41,101 bases of DNA, taken from assembly GCA_002703245.1 (NCBI GenBank), contig NZTV01000037.1, forward strand, positions 1 to 41,101, given 5' to 3'. Every line of letters starts with the position of its first letter. Within the stretch, counting starts at the first letter, position 1. This document shows positions 18,287 to 25,883 of this stretch, in pieces. Both the position numbers and the translations under genes were made by a program. This DNA is from Microbacterium sp. GTDB taxonomy: Bacteria > Actinomycetota > Actinomycetes > Actinomycetales > Microbacteriaceae. The notes under the pieces were generated by a model, which did not search any database, had not been told where the DNA came from, and worked only from the letters and a program-made list of their open reading frames with translations.

Positions 18287-18928
18287 CTAGGGTGTGGCGG
18301 CCCGCGCGACCGTCTTCGCGGTCAGCCGGGTGATCCGGTCCCAGTCGCGCTCTGCGACCGCGGCGCGGGGAAGCATCCACGACCCCCCGACCGCCGCGAT
18401 GCACGGTTCGGCGAGGTAGTCGCCGAACGTGTCTTCGCCGATGCCGCCGGTGGGGATGAAGGTGACGTCTCCGAACGGTGCGGACAGGGCACGCACGGCG
18501 GCGAGCCCGCCGGAGGTCTCGGCGGGGAAGAATTTGAGCGTGGAGAAGCCGTGTTCCCGTGCGCTCTGCACCTCGGTCGCCGTGGCCGCGCCCGGCACGA
18601 GGGGGATTCCCCGTCCCCGGGCGCGTTCGGCCACTGAGGTGCTCAGGCCCGGGGAGACGAGGAATCGGACCCCGATGTCGGCGGCGAGGTCGACCTGGTC
18701 GGGCGTCGTGACGGTGCCTGCTCCGACGATGAGGTCGTCGCGCTCGACGAGCGCGGCCATGACCGCTACGGCGGCGGGGGTGCGGAAGGTCACCTCGGCC
18801 ACGGGGAGACCGCCGGCCGCCAGCGCCGAGGCGATGCCGATGCCTTCTTCGACGCTCTCGGCGACGACGACGGGAACGATGCGGTGGGGGCGGAGGAGGT
18901 CGACGGCGTTGTTCATTTCCGGGTCCAT
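18287..18928 (-). CDS. eda: 2-keto-3-deoxy-6-phosphogluconate (KDPG/KHG) aldolase
   Basis: A class I aldolase of 213 residues that splits KDPG into pyruvate and glyceraldehyde 3-phosphate, or cleaves 4-hydroxy-2-oxoglutarate. Catalytic Glu45 lies in EVTFRT and the Schiff-base Lys132 in TLKFFPAE, at the spacing seen in known Eda. PTGGIGEDTFGDYL is the phosphate-binding region. I chose ATG 18928. The next ATG (18916) is also possible, and earlier in-frame ATGs fall in or before the predicted -10 box. The Entner-Doudoroff dehydratase (edd) is not in the window, so the source of KDPG here is unclear. It heads an eda-gnd operon. Confidence 0.92.
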   Translation of the reverse strand: MDPEMNNAVDLLRPHRIVPVVVAESVEEGIGIASALAAGGLPVAEVTFRTPAAVAVMAALVERDDLIVGAGTVTTPDQVDLAADIGVRFLVSPGLSTSVAERARGRGIPLVPGAATATEVQSAREHGFSTLKFFPAETSGGLAAVRALSAPFGDVTFIPTGGIGEDTFGDYLAEPCIAAVGGSWMLPRAAVAERDWDRITRLTAKTVARAATP

Positions 18929-18930
18929 TC

Positions 18931-18957
18931 GTGACACGATCGAATAAATCATACTAT
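18931..18957. promoter_or_regulatory. Divergent promoter/operator region between eda and gluconate kinase
   Basis: TATGAT on the minus strand (complement of 18948-18953) is a good -10 box for eda. TACTAT on the plus strand (18952-18957) overlaps it and could be the -10 for the kinase. ACACGATCGA (18934-18943) resembles the repeated ATACGATCTT elements in front of the FadR gene at 22101 and 22123. One regulator bound here could silence both directions. The -35 boxes are not clear. Confidence 0.45.
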
Positions 18958-19008
18958 TGAGCGCGGGGCGACCGATGCCCCGCAAGTCACAGACGACGGA
19001 CCTGGAAC

Positions 19009-20448
19009 ATGATCATTCTCGCGTTGGAATCAAGTACGACCTCGGCCAAGACGCTCCTGTTCGATTCCGAGTCCGGGAGCATCGCGGTGCGCAGCCGTCG
19101 ATTCGAAGTCCCGGGCCCGGACACCTCCGTGCGGGACCCCGACGCGATCTACACGCAGCTCATGGCACTCGGCCGTGAGGCCGCCGCCGGTGTCGCGGTC
19201 GATCTCATCGTGCTCAGCGGCACGTGGCACGGACTCACCCTGGTCGACGACGACCTGCGCGTGGTCACCCCGGTGCGGGAGTGGCCGGACACCAGCGCCC
19301 AGGATCTGTCCGCGCGCGAGCGCGCCGACGCCGAGTTCACCTGGTGGTTCTACGAGCGCACCGGATGCATGGTCAACGCGATCTACCCCGCCTTCAAACT
19401 CGCTTGGCTGCAGGAGCAGGGGATGTCGCTGGAAGGGCGCCTGGCCCTGGACCAGGCGTCGTTGAATTTCGCCCGGATGACCGGCGAGGCCACCACGAAC
19501 GTCTCTCTCGCGTCGGGGTCGGGTCTGCTGGGGGCGGAGAGTCTGGACTGGGACTCCGATGTGGTGGAGCGGCTCGGTATCTCCGCCGTGCGGCTCCCCG
19601 CCTTGCGGGACGCATCGCACACGGCGCCGCTGTCGGCGGACGCCGCGGTGCTGCTCGGGCTGCGTGCGGGGATCCCCGTACTCACGCCGGGCCCCGACGG
19701 GGGGCTCAGTCAGGTGGGGGATCGGGCCACGGAGCCGGGGGACATGACCTTCTCGATGGGCACCAGCGGCGCGCTCCGCTTCGCCACGCGGCATCCGTCT
19801 TTCTCCCCCGCGATGAGCACGTGGTCGTATCGCTCCCCGCTCGGCGCACTCAGTGGTGCCGCGACCTCCGGATGCGGCAACTGCGTCGACTGGGCCCGCG
19901 AACGGCTGTTCGGACTGACCACCGACTACGCCGAGATCGAACCGCTCCTGTCGGCCGACAAGTCGGACCTGCCGGTGTTCCTGCCGTTCCTGTTCGGGGA
20001 GCGCAGTCCCGGGTGGCAGGATCAGCGTCGCGGCGGCTTCCTGGACCTCAAGCCCAGCCATACCCGTGCCGACATGTACCAGGGTGTGCTGGAGGGCATC
20101 GTGTTCTCGCTCTACCACTGCTACAAAGAGCTGACCGCGCTCAACGGCATGCCCCGGCGCATCGTGCTCTCGGGCGGCGTGTTGTCCTCGCCGTTCTGGA
20201 CGCAACTGGTCGCCGACGTGTTCGGCGCCGAGTTGGAGGTCTCCGCCCTCCAGCACAGCTCGGTGGTCGGTGCGGTGCGGATGGGACTGTCGGCCAGCGG
20301 TCTCCCGGCGACTCACCCCGCCTTCGACGACGCCACGCCCGGACGCGTGACGCCGCGACCCGAGAGGAAGGCGCACTACGACCGGGAGTTCGCCAGGTAC
20401 CTCGACCACTACTCTCAGACGCGTCCGGGGTCGGGGGTCACGCGATGA
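19009..20448 (+). CDS. gntK: Gluconate kinase, FGGY family
   Basis: ATP-dependent kinase predicted to convert gluconate to 6-phosphogluconate, the substrate of the neighbouring gnd. The 479-residue protein has the two-lobe FGGY/actin-like fold: ALESSTTSAKTLLFD at the N-terminus, GEATTNVSLASGSGLL in lobe one, DMTFSMGTSGALRF as a phosphate loop, and RIVLSGGVLSSPFW near the C-terminus as the adenosine loop. It resembles the Bacillus-type GntK rather than the small P-loop GntK of Enterobacteria. The ribosome site is weak (CTGGA). Its stop overlaps the next start (ATGA). The sugar is inferred from GntP, Gnd and the SDR; other FGGY substrates remain possible. Confidence 0.85.
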   Translation: MIILALESSTTSAKTLLFDSESGSIAVRSRRFEVPGPDTSVRDPDAIYTQLMALGREAAAGVAVDLIVLSGTWHGLTLVDDDLRVVTPVREWPDTSAQDLSARERADAEFTWWFYERTGCMVNAIYPAFKLAWLQEQGMSLEGRLALDQASLNFARMTGEATTNVSLASGSGLLGAESLDWDSDVVERLGISAVRLPALRDASHTAPLSADAAVLLGLRAGIPVLTPGPDGGLSQVGDRATEPGDMTFSMGTSGALRFATRHPSFSPAMSTWSYRSPLGALSGAATSGCGNCVDWARERLFGLTTDYAEIEPLLSADKSDLPVFLPFLFGERSPGWQDQRRGGFLDLKPSHTRADMYQGVLEGIVFSLYHCYKELTALNGMPRRIVLSGGVLSSPFWTQLVADVFGAELEVSALQHSSVVGAVRMGLSASGLPATHPAFDDATPGRVTPRPERKAHYDREFARYLDHYSQTRPGSGVTR

Positions 20449-21407
20449 AGGTGCTCGTCACGCCCACATCCCTGTGCCGCACCCCCGATGCCCCCGCGCT
20501 CCAGGCGCTACGGGCCGAGGTGGGGGAGGTCGTGCTCAACCCGCACGGCCGCCCGCTGACGGCGGCGGAGCTCGCCGACCTGCTCCCGGGGGTGGACGGG
20601 GTGGTCGCGGGACTGGACGAGTACTCGTCCGAGGCGCTCGCGACAGCCGACCGGCTCAAGGTGATCGCCCGCTACGGCGTCGGGGTCGACCGGGTCGATG
20701 TGGATGCCGCCGCGGCGCGGGGCATCGTCGTCACCCGCACGCCCGGGGCCAACGCGCTCTCGGTCGCCGAGCTTGCGATCGGGCTCGCCTTCACCGTCGC
20801 GCGGGGGATCACCGTGGCCGACGCCGGTGTCCGAGAGGGCGGCTGGCCGCGTGTGGACGGGCGCGAATTGACGGGCGCGACGTTCGGCGTCATCGGGTTC
20901 GGGGCGATCGGTCGTCTCGTGGCCGAACGGGCCCGCGGGATCGGAATGACGCCGATCGCGTTCGACCCGTTCCTCCCCGACGCGGTCTTCGCCGGCGCCG
21001 GTGTCGAACGGGTCGACGTCGACGAGCTGTGCCGTCGATCCGACGTTGTGAGCCTCCACGTGCCGTTGACCGCGGCCACGCGCCACCTGATCGATGCGCG
21101 ACGTCTCGGGATGCTGCCCTCGGACGCGATCGTCATCAACACCGCCCGCGGCGGGCTGCTGGACGAGGCCGCCGCACGAGAGGCACTCGATCGCGGCGCG
21201 CTGTTCGGTGTGGCCGTCGACGCCTACGAGTCCGAGCCGCCCTCGGCGTCCCCGCTGGTCGGGCACCCGCGCGTCGTCTCCACGCCCCACAGCGGCGGCC
21301 ACACGCGTGAGGCGGTCCAGCGGATGACCGATCAGTCGATCGCGGACCTGCTGGCCGTGCTGCGTGGCGACGGCTCGGCGAACGCGGTCAACCCGACTCG
21401 CCCCTGA
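20445..21407 (+). CDS. D-isomer-specific 2-hydroxyacid dehydrogenase (PGDH/2-ketogluconate reductase-like)
   Basis: A 320-residue NAD(P)-dependent oxidoreductase. The Rossmann motif GxGxxG is at 151-156 (GFGAIG). The catalytic triad is Arg235 in NTARGGLLD, a Glu near 264 in YESEPP, and His282 in TPHSGGHTREA. It lacks the C-terminal ACT regulatory domain of full-length phosphoglycerate dehydrogenases. ATGA overlap with the kinase couples their translation, so a role with gluconate is likely, for example reducing 2-ketogluconate to gluconate. The family is certain; the substrate is inferred. Its 3' end overlaps the convergent FadR gene by 20 bases. Confidence 0.85.
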   Translation: MKVLVTPTSLCRTPDAPALQALRAEVGEVVLNPHGRPLTAAELADLLPGVDGVVAGLDEYSSEALATADRLKVIARYGVGVDRVDVDAAAARGIVVTRTPGANALSVAELAIGLAFTVARGITVADAGVREGGWPRVDGRELTGATFGVIGFGAIGRLVAERARGIGMTPIAFDPFLPDAVFAGAGVERVDVDELCRRSDVVSLHVPLTAATRHLIDARRLGMLPSDAIVINTARGGLLDEAAAREALDRGALFGVAVDAYESEPPSASPLVGHPRVVSTPHSGGHTREAVQRMTDQSIADLLAVLRGDGSANAVNPTRP

Positions 21408-22086
21408 CCTCTCCCAAGACCGTGTCGACGTATCGGCGCGTGTGGTGTTCGGCGGCGTCGGCATCGCCGCGTGCGATCGCCGCGGCCGTCTGCATGTGGT
21501 TGTGCAACGCCTCCGGCTCCGGCGTCGCCGGGGTCAGGCCCACGCGGGACCGCCCGGCGATCACCTCGGCGATGGGCTGTTTGATCGCGGCGAGCATGAG
21601 GTTGCCGCTGGCGTCCAGGATGAGGTCGTGGAAGGCGATGTCGGCCGCGAGGTATTCCTCGCTGTCGCCGCGCCCCTGTTCCCCCAACTCCTCGAGCAGG
21701 GCGGAAAGTCGCAGGATCTCCGAGCGCTGCACGTCCGTGGCCCGGGCCGCCGCGAGACGCGCGGCGATCGGCTCGATGGCGGCCCGGAGCTCGGTGACCA
21801 CGACGAGTTGCTGCGCCCGGCGCGGCCCCGCCAGCTGCCACGCGATCAGTCGAGGGTCCAGCGCACTCCATGCGCTCGGCGGCTGGACGGTGACGCCGAC
21901 GCGTCGGCGCGAGGCGACCATGCCCATCGCCTCCAACACCCGCACCGTCTCGCGGATGACGGTCCGGGAGACGCCGTACTCGTCCTCGAGTCCGGCCGCG
22001 GTGAGGACCCGACCCGGCGGGAGCTCGCCCGCGGCGATGCGCACGCCGAGGTCGTCCAGCACGTTCGTATGCGAGGCCTGTGCCAC
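21388..22086 (-). CDS. FadR-subfamily GntR transcriptional regulator
   Basis: A 232-residue repressor-type protein. The N-terminal winged helix (~10-70) has the GntR helix-turn-helix DEYGVSRTVIRETVRVLEAMG. The C-terminal FCD domain has likely metal and ligand residues in DIAFHDLIL and the later His-rich HNHMQTAAAIARGD and EHHTRRY. The effector is probably gluconate or 6-phosphogluconate, inferred from neighbours. The start is GTG at 22086 with GGAG five bases upstream. It is divergent from gntP, and repeated ATACGATCTT elements lie just upstream of it, consistent with autorepression and control of the permease operon. Confidence 0.9.
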   Translation of the reverse strand: MAQASHTNVLDDLGVRIAAGELPPGRVLTAAGLEDEYGVSRTVIRETVRVLEAMGMVASRRRVGVTVQPPSAWSALDPRLIAWQLAGPRRAQQLVVVTELRAAIEPIAARLAAARATDVQRSEILRLSALLEELGEQGRGDSEEYLAADIAFHDLILDASGNLMLAAIKQPIAEVIAGRSRVGLTPATPEPEALHNHMQTAAAIARGDADAAEHHTRRYVDTVLGEVRGESG

Positions 22087-22100
22087 GGCGACTCCAATAA

Positions 22101-22145
22101 ATACGATCTTCTGATGGCAAAAATACGATCTTTATGTAAAGATCG
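22101..22145. promoter_or_regulatory. Repeated ATACGATCTT operator with palindrome between the FadR gene and gntP
   Basis: ATACGATCTT occurs at 22101-22110 and 22123-22132, exactly 22 bases (two helical turns) apart. The second copy is part of a perfect inverted repeat, CGATCTTT (22126-22133) with AAAGATCG (22138-22145), separated by ATGT. A related ACACGATCGA sits in the eda/gntK intergenic region. The simplest reading is a binding site for the adjacent FadR-type regulator. The stretch from 22146 to the gntP start shows no other clear signal beyond a GGAG ribosome site. Confidence 0.55.
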
Positions 22146-22243
22146 GATGTCCCCACGGGAAGCCGCGGAGGACGCTCGCATAGTACACGCGGACACCACG
22201 ACGACATCGTCGGTGCCCTCGGCATATCAATGGAGATTCACCG

Positions 22244-23632
22244 ATGGAAGATTGGTCCCAGACCCTGGGGACGGCTCCGCTGCTGCTCATCGCGGCAGGC
22301 GCGATCGCCCTCATCCTCCTCCTGATCATCGTCTTCAAGGTCCACGCCTTCCTGACGCTGATCATCGTCTCGCTGCTCACCGCCTTCGCAGCCCAGATCC
22401 CGGTCAGCGCCATCGCGTCGACCTTGACGGGCGGTCTGGGGGGAACGCTCGGCTCGGTCGCTCTGCTCGTGGCCCTCGGAGCGATGCTCGGACGGCTCAT
22501 CGAGCATTCGGGAGGCGCCAAAGCGCTCGCCGACCGGTTCGTCGACATCTTCGGCGAGAAGCGCGCCCCCTTCGCCCTGGGCATCGCCTCGCTGATCCTC
22601 GGCTTCCCGATGTTCTTCGACGCCGGGCTCGTGATGATGCTCCCCATCGTCTTCGCCGTGGCGCGGCGCGTGTCGAAGAACAACGTGCTGCTGTTCGGCC
22701 TGCCCACCGCCGCGGCCTTCTCGGTGATGCACGTCTTCCTGCCGCCGCACCCGGGCCCGGTCACCGCGACCGAACTGTACGGCGCGAACCTCGGGATCGT
22801 GCTCATCGTCGGCCTCGTCATCGCCTTCCCGACCTGGTACCTCTCCGGCTACCTGTGGGGCAAGTTCGTCTCGACCCGCATCCACCTGCCCGTCCCCGCG
22901 CTGTTCGGCGACATCGACGAGGACCAGCCGCTCAACCCGCCCAAGCCCGGCACGATCGTCGCGCTGCTGCTCCTGCCGATGTTCCTCATCTTCATGAACA
23001 CCGGACTGACCACGCTCGCAAGCGTCGGCGCCGTCTCGGCGGATGAGCTGTGGGTGCAGGTGCTCGTGCTGCTGGGGACCTCCCCGGTCGCGCTGCTGAT
23101 CACGGTGCTCGTGGCCATGGTGGTGCTCGGGACCCGCCGCGGCGAGAAGGGAACCGCGATCGAGAAGCTGCTCGACTCGGCGCTGGGCCCGGTGGCCTCG
23201 GTCATCCTCATCACCGGTGCCGGCGGCATGTTCGGCGCCGTGCTGCGCGCGTCGGGCATCGGGGAGGCCCTCGCCGACACGCTCAGCGATCTCGGGCTGC
23301 CCGTCATCGTCGCCGCCTACCTCATCGCGGTCGTCATCCGCCTGGCCCAGGGCTCGGCGACGGTCGCCCTGGTCACCGCAGCGGGCTTGGCGGCCCCCGC
23401 CGTCCTCGCCGGCGATTTCAACCCGCTGCAGATCGCGGCGATCGTCCTGGCCACCGCCGCCGGTTCGGTGTTCGCCGGTCACGTCAACGACTCGGGCTTC
23501 TGGCTCGTCGGCCGACTGATGGGCATGGACGTCAAGACCACGCTGAAGACGTGGACCGTCCAGCAGGCGATCGAGTCGGTCACCGCGTTCGTCTTCGTGC
23601 TCGCCGTGTTCGGCGTCGGCTCGCTGATCTGA
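22244..23632 (+). CDS. gntP: Gluconate:H+ symporter, GntP family
   Basis: An inner-membrane importer for gluconate or related sugar acids (idonate, ketogluconate), 462 residues with about 12 hydrophobic helices. Family blocks are FPMFFDAGLVMMLPI, MHVFLPPHPGPV and VRLAQGSATVALVTAAG, and FAGHVNDSGFWLV near the C-terminus. The ATG has GGAG eight bases upstream. It leads an operon with the SDR and the idonate-type dehydrogenase, and is divergent from the FadR regulator. Family is certain; whether gluconate or idonate is preferred cannot be told from the sequence. Confidence 0.93.
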   Translation: MEDWSQTLGTAPLLLIAAGAIALILLLIIVFKVHAFLTLIIVSLLTAFAAQIPVSAIASTLTGGLGGTLGSVALLVALGAMLGRLIEHSGGAKALADRFVDIFGEKRAPFALGIASLILGFPMFFDAGLVMMLPIVFAVARRVSKNNVLLFGLPTAAAFSVMHVFLPPHPGPVTATELYGANLGIVLIVGLVIAFPTWYLSGYLWGKFVSTRIHLPVPALFGDIDEDQPLNPPKPGTIVALLLLPMFLIFMNTGLTTLASVGAVSADELWVQVLVLLGTSPVALLITVLVAMVVLGTRRGEKGTAIEKLLDSALGPVASVILITGAGGMFGAVLRASGIGEALADTLSDLGLPVIVAAYLIAVVIRLAQGSATVALVTAAGLAAPAVLAGDFNPLQIAAIVLATAAGSVFAGHVNDSGFWLVGRLMGMDVKTTLKTWTVQQAIESVTAFVFVLAVFGVGSLI

Positions 23633-23669
23633 CCCGCACATCACCCCACCCATCGACCGGAGGAACCCC

Positions 23670-24437
23670 ATGACCGACATCTTCGACGTCTCAGGCCGGC
23701 TCGCGCTGGTGACCGGCTCCACGCGCGGCCTGGGCCGCTCGCTCGCCACGGGGCTGGCCCGCGCCGGTGCGCACGTCATCGTGCACGGTCGCCATGCCGA
23801 GGCGGCCGCTCGCGCCGCGGCCGAGATCACCGAAGAGTCGGGCGCCCCCGCGGTGTCGGTCGCGTTCGACGTGACCGACGCCGCCGGGGTCGAGGCCGGG
23901 ATCGCGGGGATGATCGCCGAACACGGCGTCCCCGACATCCTCGTCAACAACGCCGGCGTGCAGCGCCGGGCGCCCATCGAGGAGTTCGCCGTCTCCGACT
24001 GGGACGACATCATCGCCGCCAACCTCAGCGGCGTGTTCTACGTGTCGCGATTCGTCGCGCCGGCCATGATCGAGCGCGGATCGGGGAAGATCGTCAACGT
24101 CGCCTCCGTGCAGTCTCTCCTCGCGCGGCAGACGATCGCCCCCTACTCGGCCTCGAAGGGTGGCGTGGCCCAGCTGACCAAGGGCATGGCCGCCGACCTC
24201 GCCCGCCACGGGATCCAGGTCAACGCCTTGTCACCGGGGTACTTCGCCACCGAGATGAACCGTGACCTCGTCGACGATCCCGCCTTCAGCGGATGGCTCA
24301 CCCAGCGCACGCCGGCGCAGCGCTGGGGTGATTTCGCCGAGCTGGACGGGGCGTTGCGCTTCCTCGTCTCCGATGCGTCGAGCTTCGTGTCGGGCCAGAA
24401 CATCTTCGTCGACGGCGGAATGACCGCGGTCGTCTGA
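23670..24437 (+). CDS. SDR oxidoreductase, gluconate 5-dehydrogenase-like
   Basis: A short-chain dehydrogenase of 255 residues predicted to interconvert 5-keto-D-gluconate and D-gluconate with NAD(P)H. The cofactor motif TGSTRGLG is at 15-22 and NNAG at 93-96. The catalytic set is Asn118, Ser146, Tyr159 and Lys163 (YSASK). The C-terminus FVSGQNIFVDGGMTAVV is typical of the Ido/Gno group. GGAGG lies upstream of the ATG, 37 bases after gntP. With the next gene it would complete the idonate to 5-ketogluconate to gluconate route. Other SDR substrates are possible; the call relies on similarity to Gno proteins and on context. Confidence 0.85.
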   Translation: MTDIFDVSGRLALVTGSTRGLGRSLATGLARAGAHVIVHGRHAEAAARAAAEITEESGAPAVSVAFDVTDAAGVEAGIAGMIAEHGVPDILVNNAGVQRRAPIEEFAVSDWDDIIAANLSGVFYVSRFVAPAMIERGSGKIVNVASVQSLLARQTIAPYSASKGGVAQLTKGMAADLARHGIQVNALSPGYFATEMNRDLVDDPAFSGWLTQRTPAQRWGDFAELDGALRFLVSDASSFVSGQNIFVDGGMTAVV

Positions 24438-24457
24438 TCGCACGGAAGGACAGCGAG

Positions 24458-25474
24458 ATGCGCGCCGCGTTCATCGACAGCAGAGAGACCATCCGGATCG
24501 CGGACATCGCGACCCCGCAGCCCGCCGAGGGACAGGTGCGCGTGCGCATCGACTACGTCGGTATCTGCGGGAGCGACCTGCACTACTACTTCGAGGGTGC
24601 GAACGGGGCCTTCGTGGTGCGGGAGCCGCTCATCCCGGGCCACGAGGTCTCGGGGCGGATCGACCACGACCCCACCGGGGAGTGGCCCGTCGGTACGCCG
24701 GTGACCGTGCACCCCGCCACCTTCGGCGAGCATCGCGACGACCTCGCCGACGCGCCCCACCTGTGGCCCGGCGGCGCGTACCTCGGGTCCGCCTCCACGT
24801 GGCCGCACACCCAGGGCGGACTCGTGGAACAGCTGCTGGTCGATCGCGAGATGGTGCGTCCCCTTCCGCCCACGTTGCCGGTGCGGCGCGCGGTGCTGGC
24901 CGAACCGCTCGCCGTCGCGTTGCACGGTCTCGGCAAGGCCGGGGACGTCGCCGGCAAGAAGGTGCTGGTCACCGGCGTCGGACCGATCGGGTTGCTCGCC
25001 GTCGCGGCAGCCGTCGCCGCCGGTGCGGCCGAGGTGACCGCCACCGACGTCTTCGATGAGCCGCTCGAGCGGGCGCTCGCCCTCGGTGCCTCCACCGCGC
25101 TGAACGTCACGCGCGACGAGGTGCCCGCGAACACCTACGACGTCGTGCTCGAGTGTTCCGGGGTGGCCGCTTCGATCAACACGGCCCTCGCCGCCGTGGC
25201 GATCGCCGGGGCGGTCGTGCAGGTGGGCATGGTTCCCGACGCCGAACGACCGCTGAACATCGCCGCCTTCATCGCCAAAGAGGTGACGTGGTCGGGCACC
25301 TTCCGATTCCACGACGAAATCGACGAGGCGGTCGCCCTCCTGGACGCGAACCCCGGAATCGAGGACGTCATCACGCATGTGATCCCCGCAGACCGGCCCG
25401 TCGACGCGTTCACGGTGGCGCGGGACTCCCGCGCATCCGGCAAGGTGGTCGTGCAGGTGTGGCCCGAGGGTTGA
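24458..25474 (+). CDS. Zinc-type medium-chain dehydrogenase, L-idonate 5-dehydrogenase-like
   Basis: A 338-residue MDR enzyme predicted to oxidise L-idonate to 5-ketogluconate. Catalytic zinc ligands are Cys37 (GICGSDLHYY), His62-Glu63 (GHE) and Glu149 (AEPLAVALHG). The cofactor motif GVGPIG is at 173-178. The lobe that usually holds four structural-zinc cysteines (about 85-115) has none, only His, Asp and Pro residues, so the second zinc is probably absent. It follows the SDR by 20 bases with GAAGGA before the ATG and is the last gene of the gntP operon. A perfect hairpin terminator follows. Sorbitol/xylitol-type activity is an alternative. Confidence 0.85.
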   Translation: MRAAFIDSRETIRIADIATPQPAEGQVRVRIDYVGICGSDLHYYFEGANGAFVVREPLIPGHEVSGRIDHDPTGEWPVGTPVTVHPATFGEHRDDLADAPHLWPGGAYLGSASTWPHTQGGLVEQLLVDREMVRPLPPTLPVRRAVLAEPLAVALHGLGKAGDVAGKKVLVTGVGPIGLLAVAAAVAAGAAEVTATDVFDEPLERALALGASTALNVTRDEVPANTYDVVLECSGVAASINTALAAVAIAGAVVQVGMVPDAERPLNIAAFIAKEVTWSGTFRFHDEIDEAVALLDANPGIEDVITHVIPADRPVDAFTVARDSRASGKVVVQVWPEG

Positions 25475-25481
25475 CCCCGAA

Positions 25482-25525
25482 GATGTGAGGAAGGCCCCGC
25501 CGAACGGCGGGGCCTTCCTCACATC
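25482..25525. terminator. Strong hairpin terminator after the gntP operon
   Basis: A perfect 20-base inverted repeat (25482-25501 with 25506-25525) encloses a GAAC loop. It begins eight bases after the dehydrogenase stop and ends 11 bases before the stop of the convergent small gene. It has no T-tract but is very stable and probably serves both directions. Confidence 0.8.
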
Positions 25526-25536
25526 CGGATGCGGGC

Positions 25537-25656
25537 TCAGTCGTGGTAGCCCTGACGGCCCATGCTGAAGACGGCGAGAACCACGCCCAGACCGCCGACG
25601 GCGGCGACGGCGCCCACCACCCAGAGAATGACGTGCGAAGCGAAGCCGTAGTCCAT
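25537..25656 (-). CDS. 39-residue single-pass small membrane protein
   Basis: A short gene that is easy to miss: ATG at 25656, stop at 25537. The ribosome site is excellent (CGGAGG seven bases upstream of the ATG), which argues for real translation; longer in-frame readings upstream lack one. Residues ~8-31 are one hydrophobic helix (HVILWVVGAVAAVGGLGVVL) flanked by MDYGFAS and a C-terminal GRQGYHD. I do not recognise a family. It is monocistronic, convergent with the gntP operon across the terminator and divergent from rplY. Possible roles include a subunit or regulator of a membrane complex, but nothing in the sequence says which. Confidence 0.65.
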   Translation of the reverse strand: MDYGFASHVILWVVGAVAAVGGLGVVLAVFSMGRQGYHD

Positions 25657-25715
25657 GAGAATTCCTCCGAAAGAGTGGGGTGGGGGTGCGTTCCTCATCG
25701 TACCGGCTGCGCTGG

Positions 25716-25721
25716 TAGACT
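25716..25721 (+). promoter_or_regulatory. Predicted -10 box for rplY
   Basis: TAGACT fits the actinobacterial TANNNT -10 consensus and is identical to the box in front of mfd. It would give a leader of about 155 bases before the rplY start. No convincing -35 is seen. The leader from 25728 to 25883 holds no gene I can support, and I could not recognise a known ribosomal-protein leader fold in it. Confidence 0.35.
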
Positions 25722-25883
25722 CTCCGGTGAACTTCGGCGAGGGATCCGCGTGATGTTGCGGTATCCGTGATCGACGAGGGCGGACAGGCATTTCCTCACG
25801 CGCTCGCGTTCGAGTCGAAGACCCAGACCTCGCTCCACACGGAGCATCGAAACGGGCCTGTGCGCCCGCAAGGAGAATCCACC

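Noticed and set aside
22238-24022. 594-codon minus-strand frame opposite gntP and the SDR
   Set aside because: Composition is Arg/Gly/Asp/His-rich without domains, and both plus-strand genes are firmly identified.
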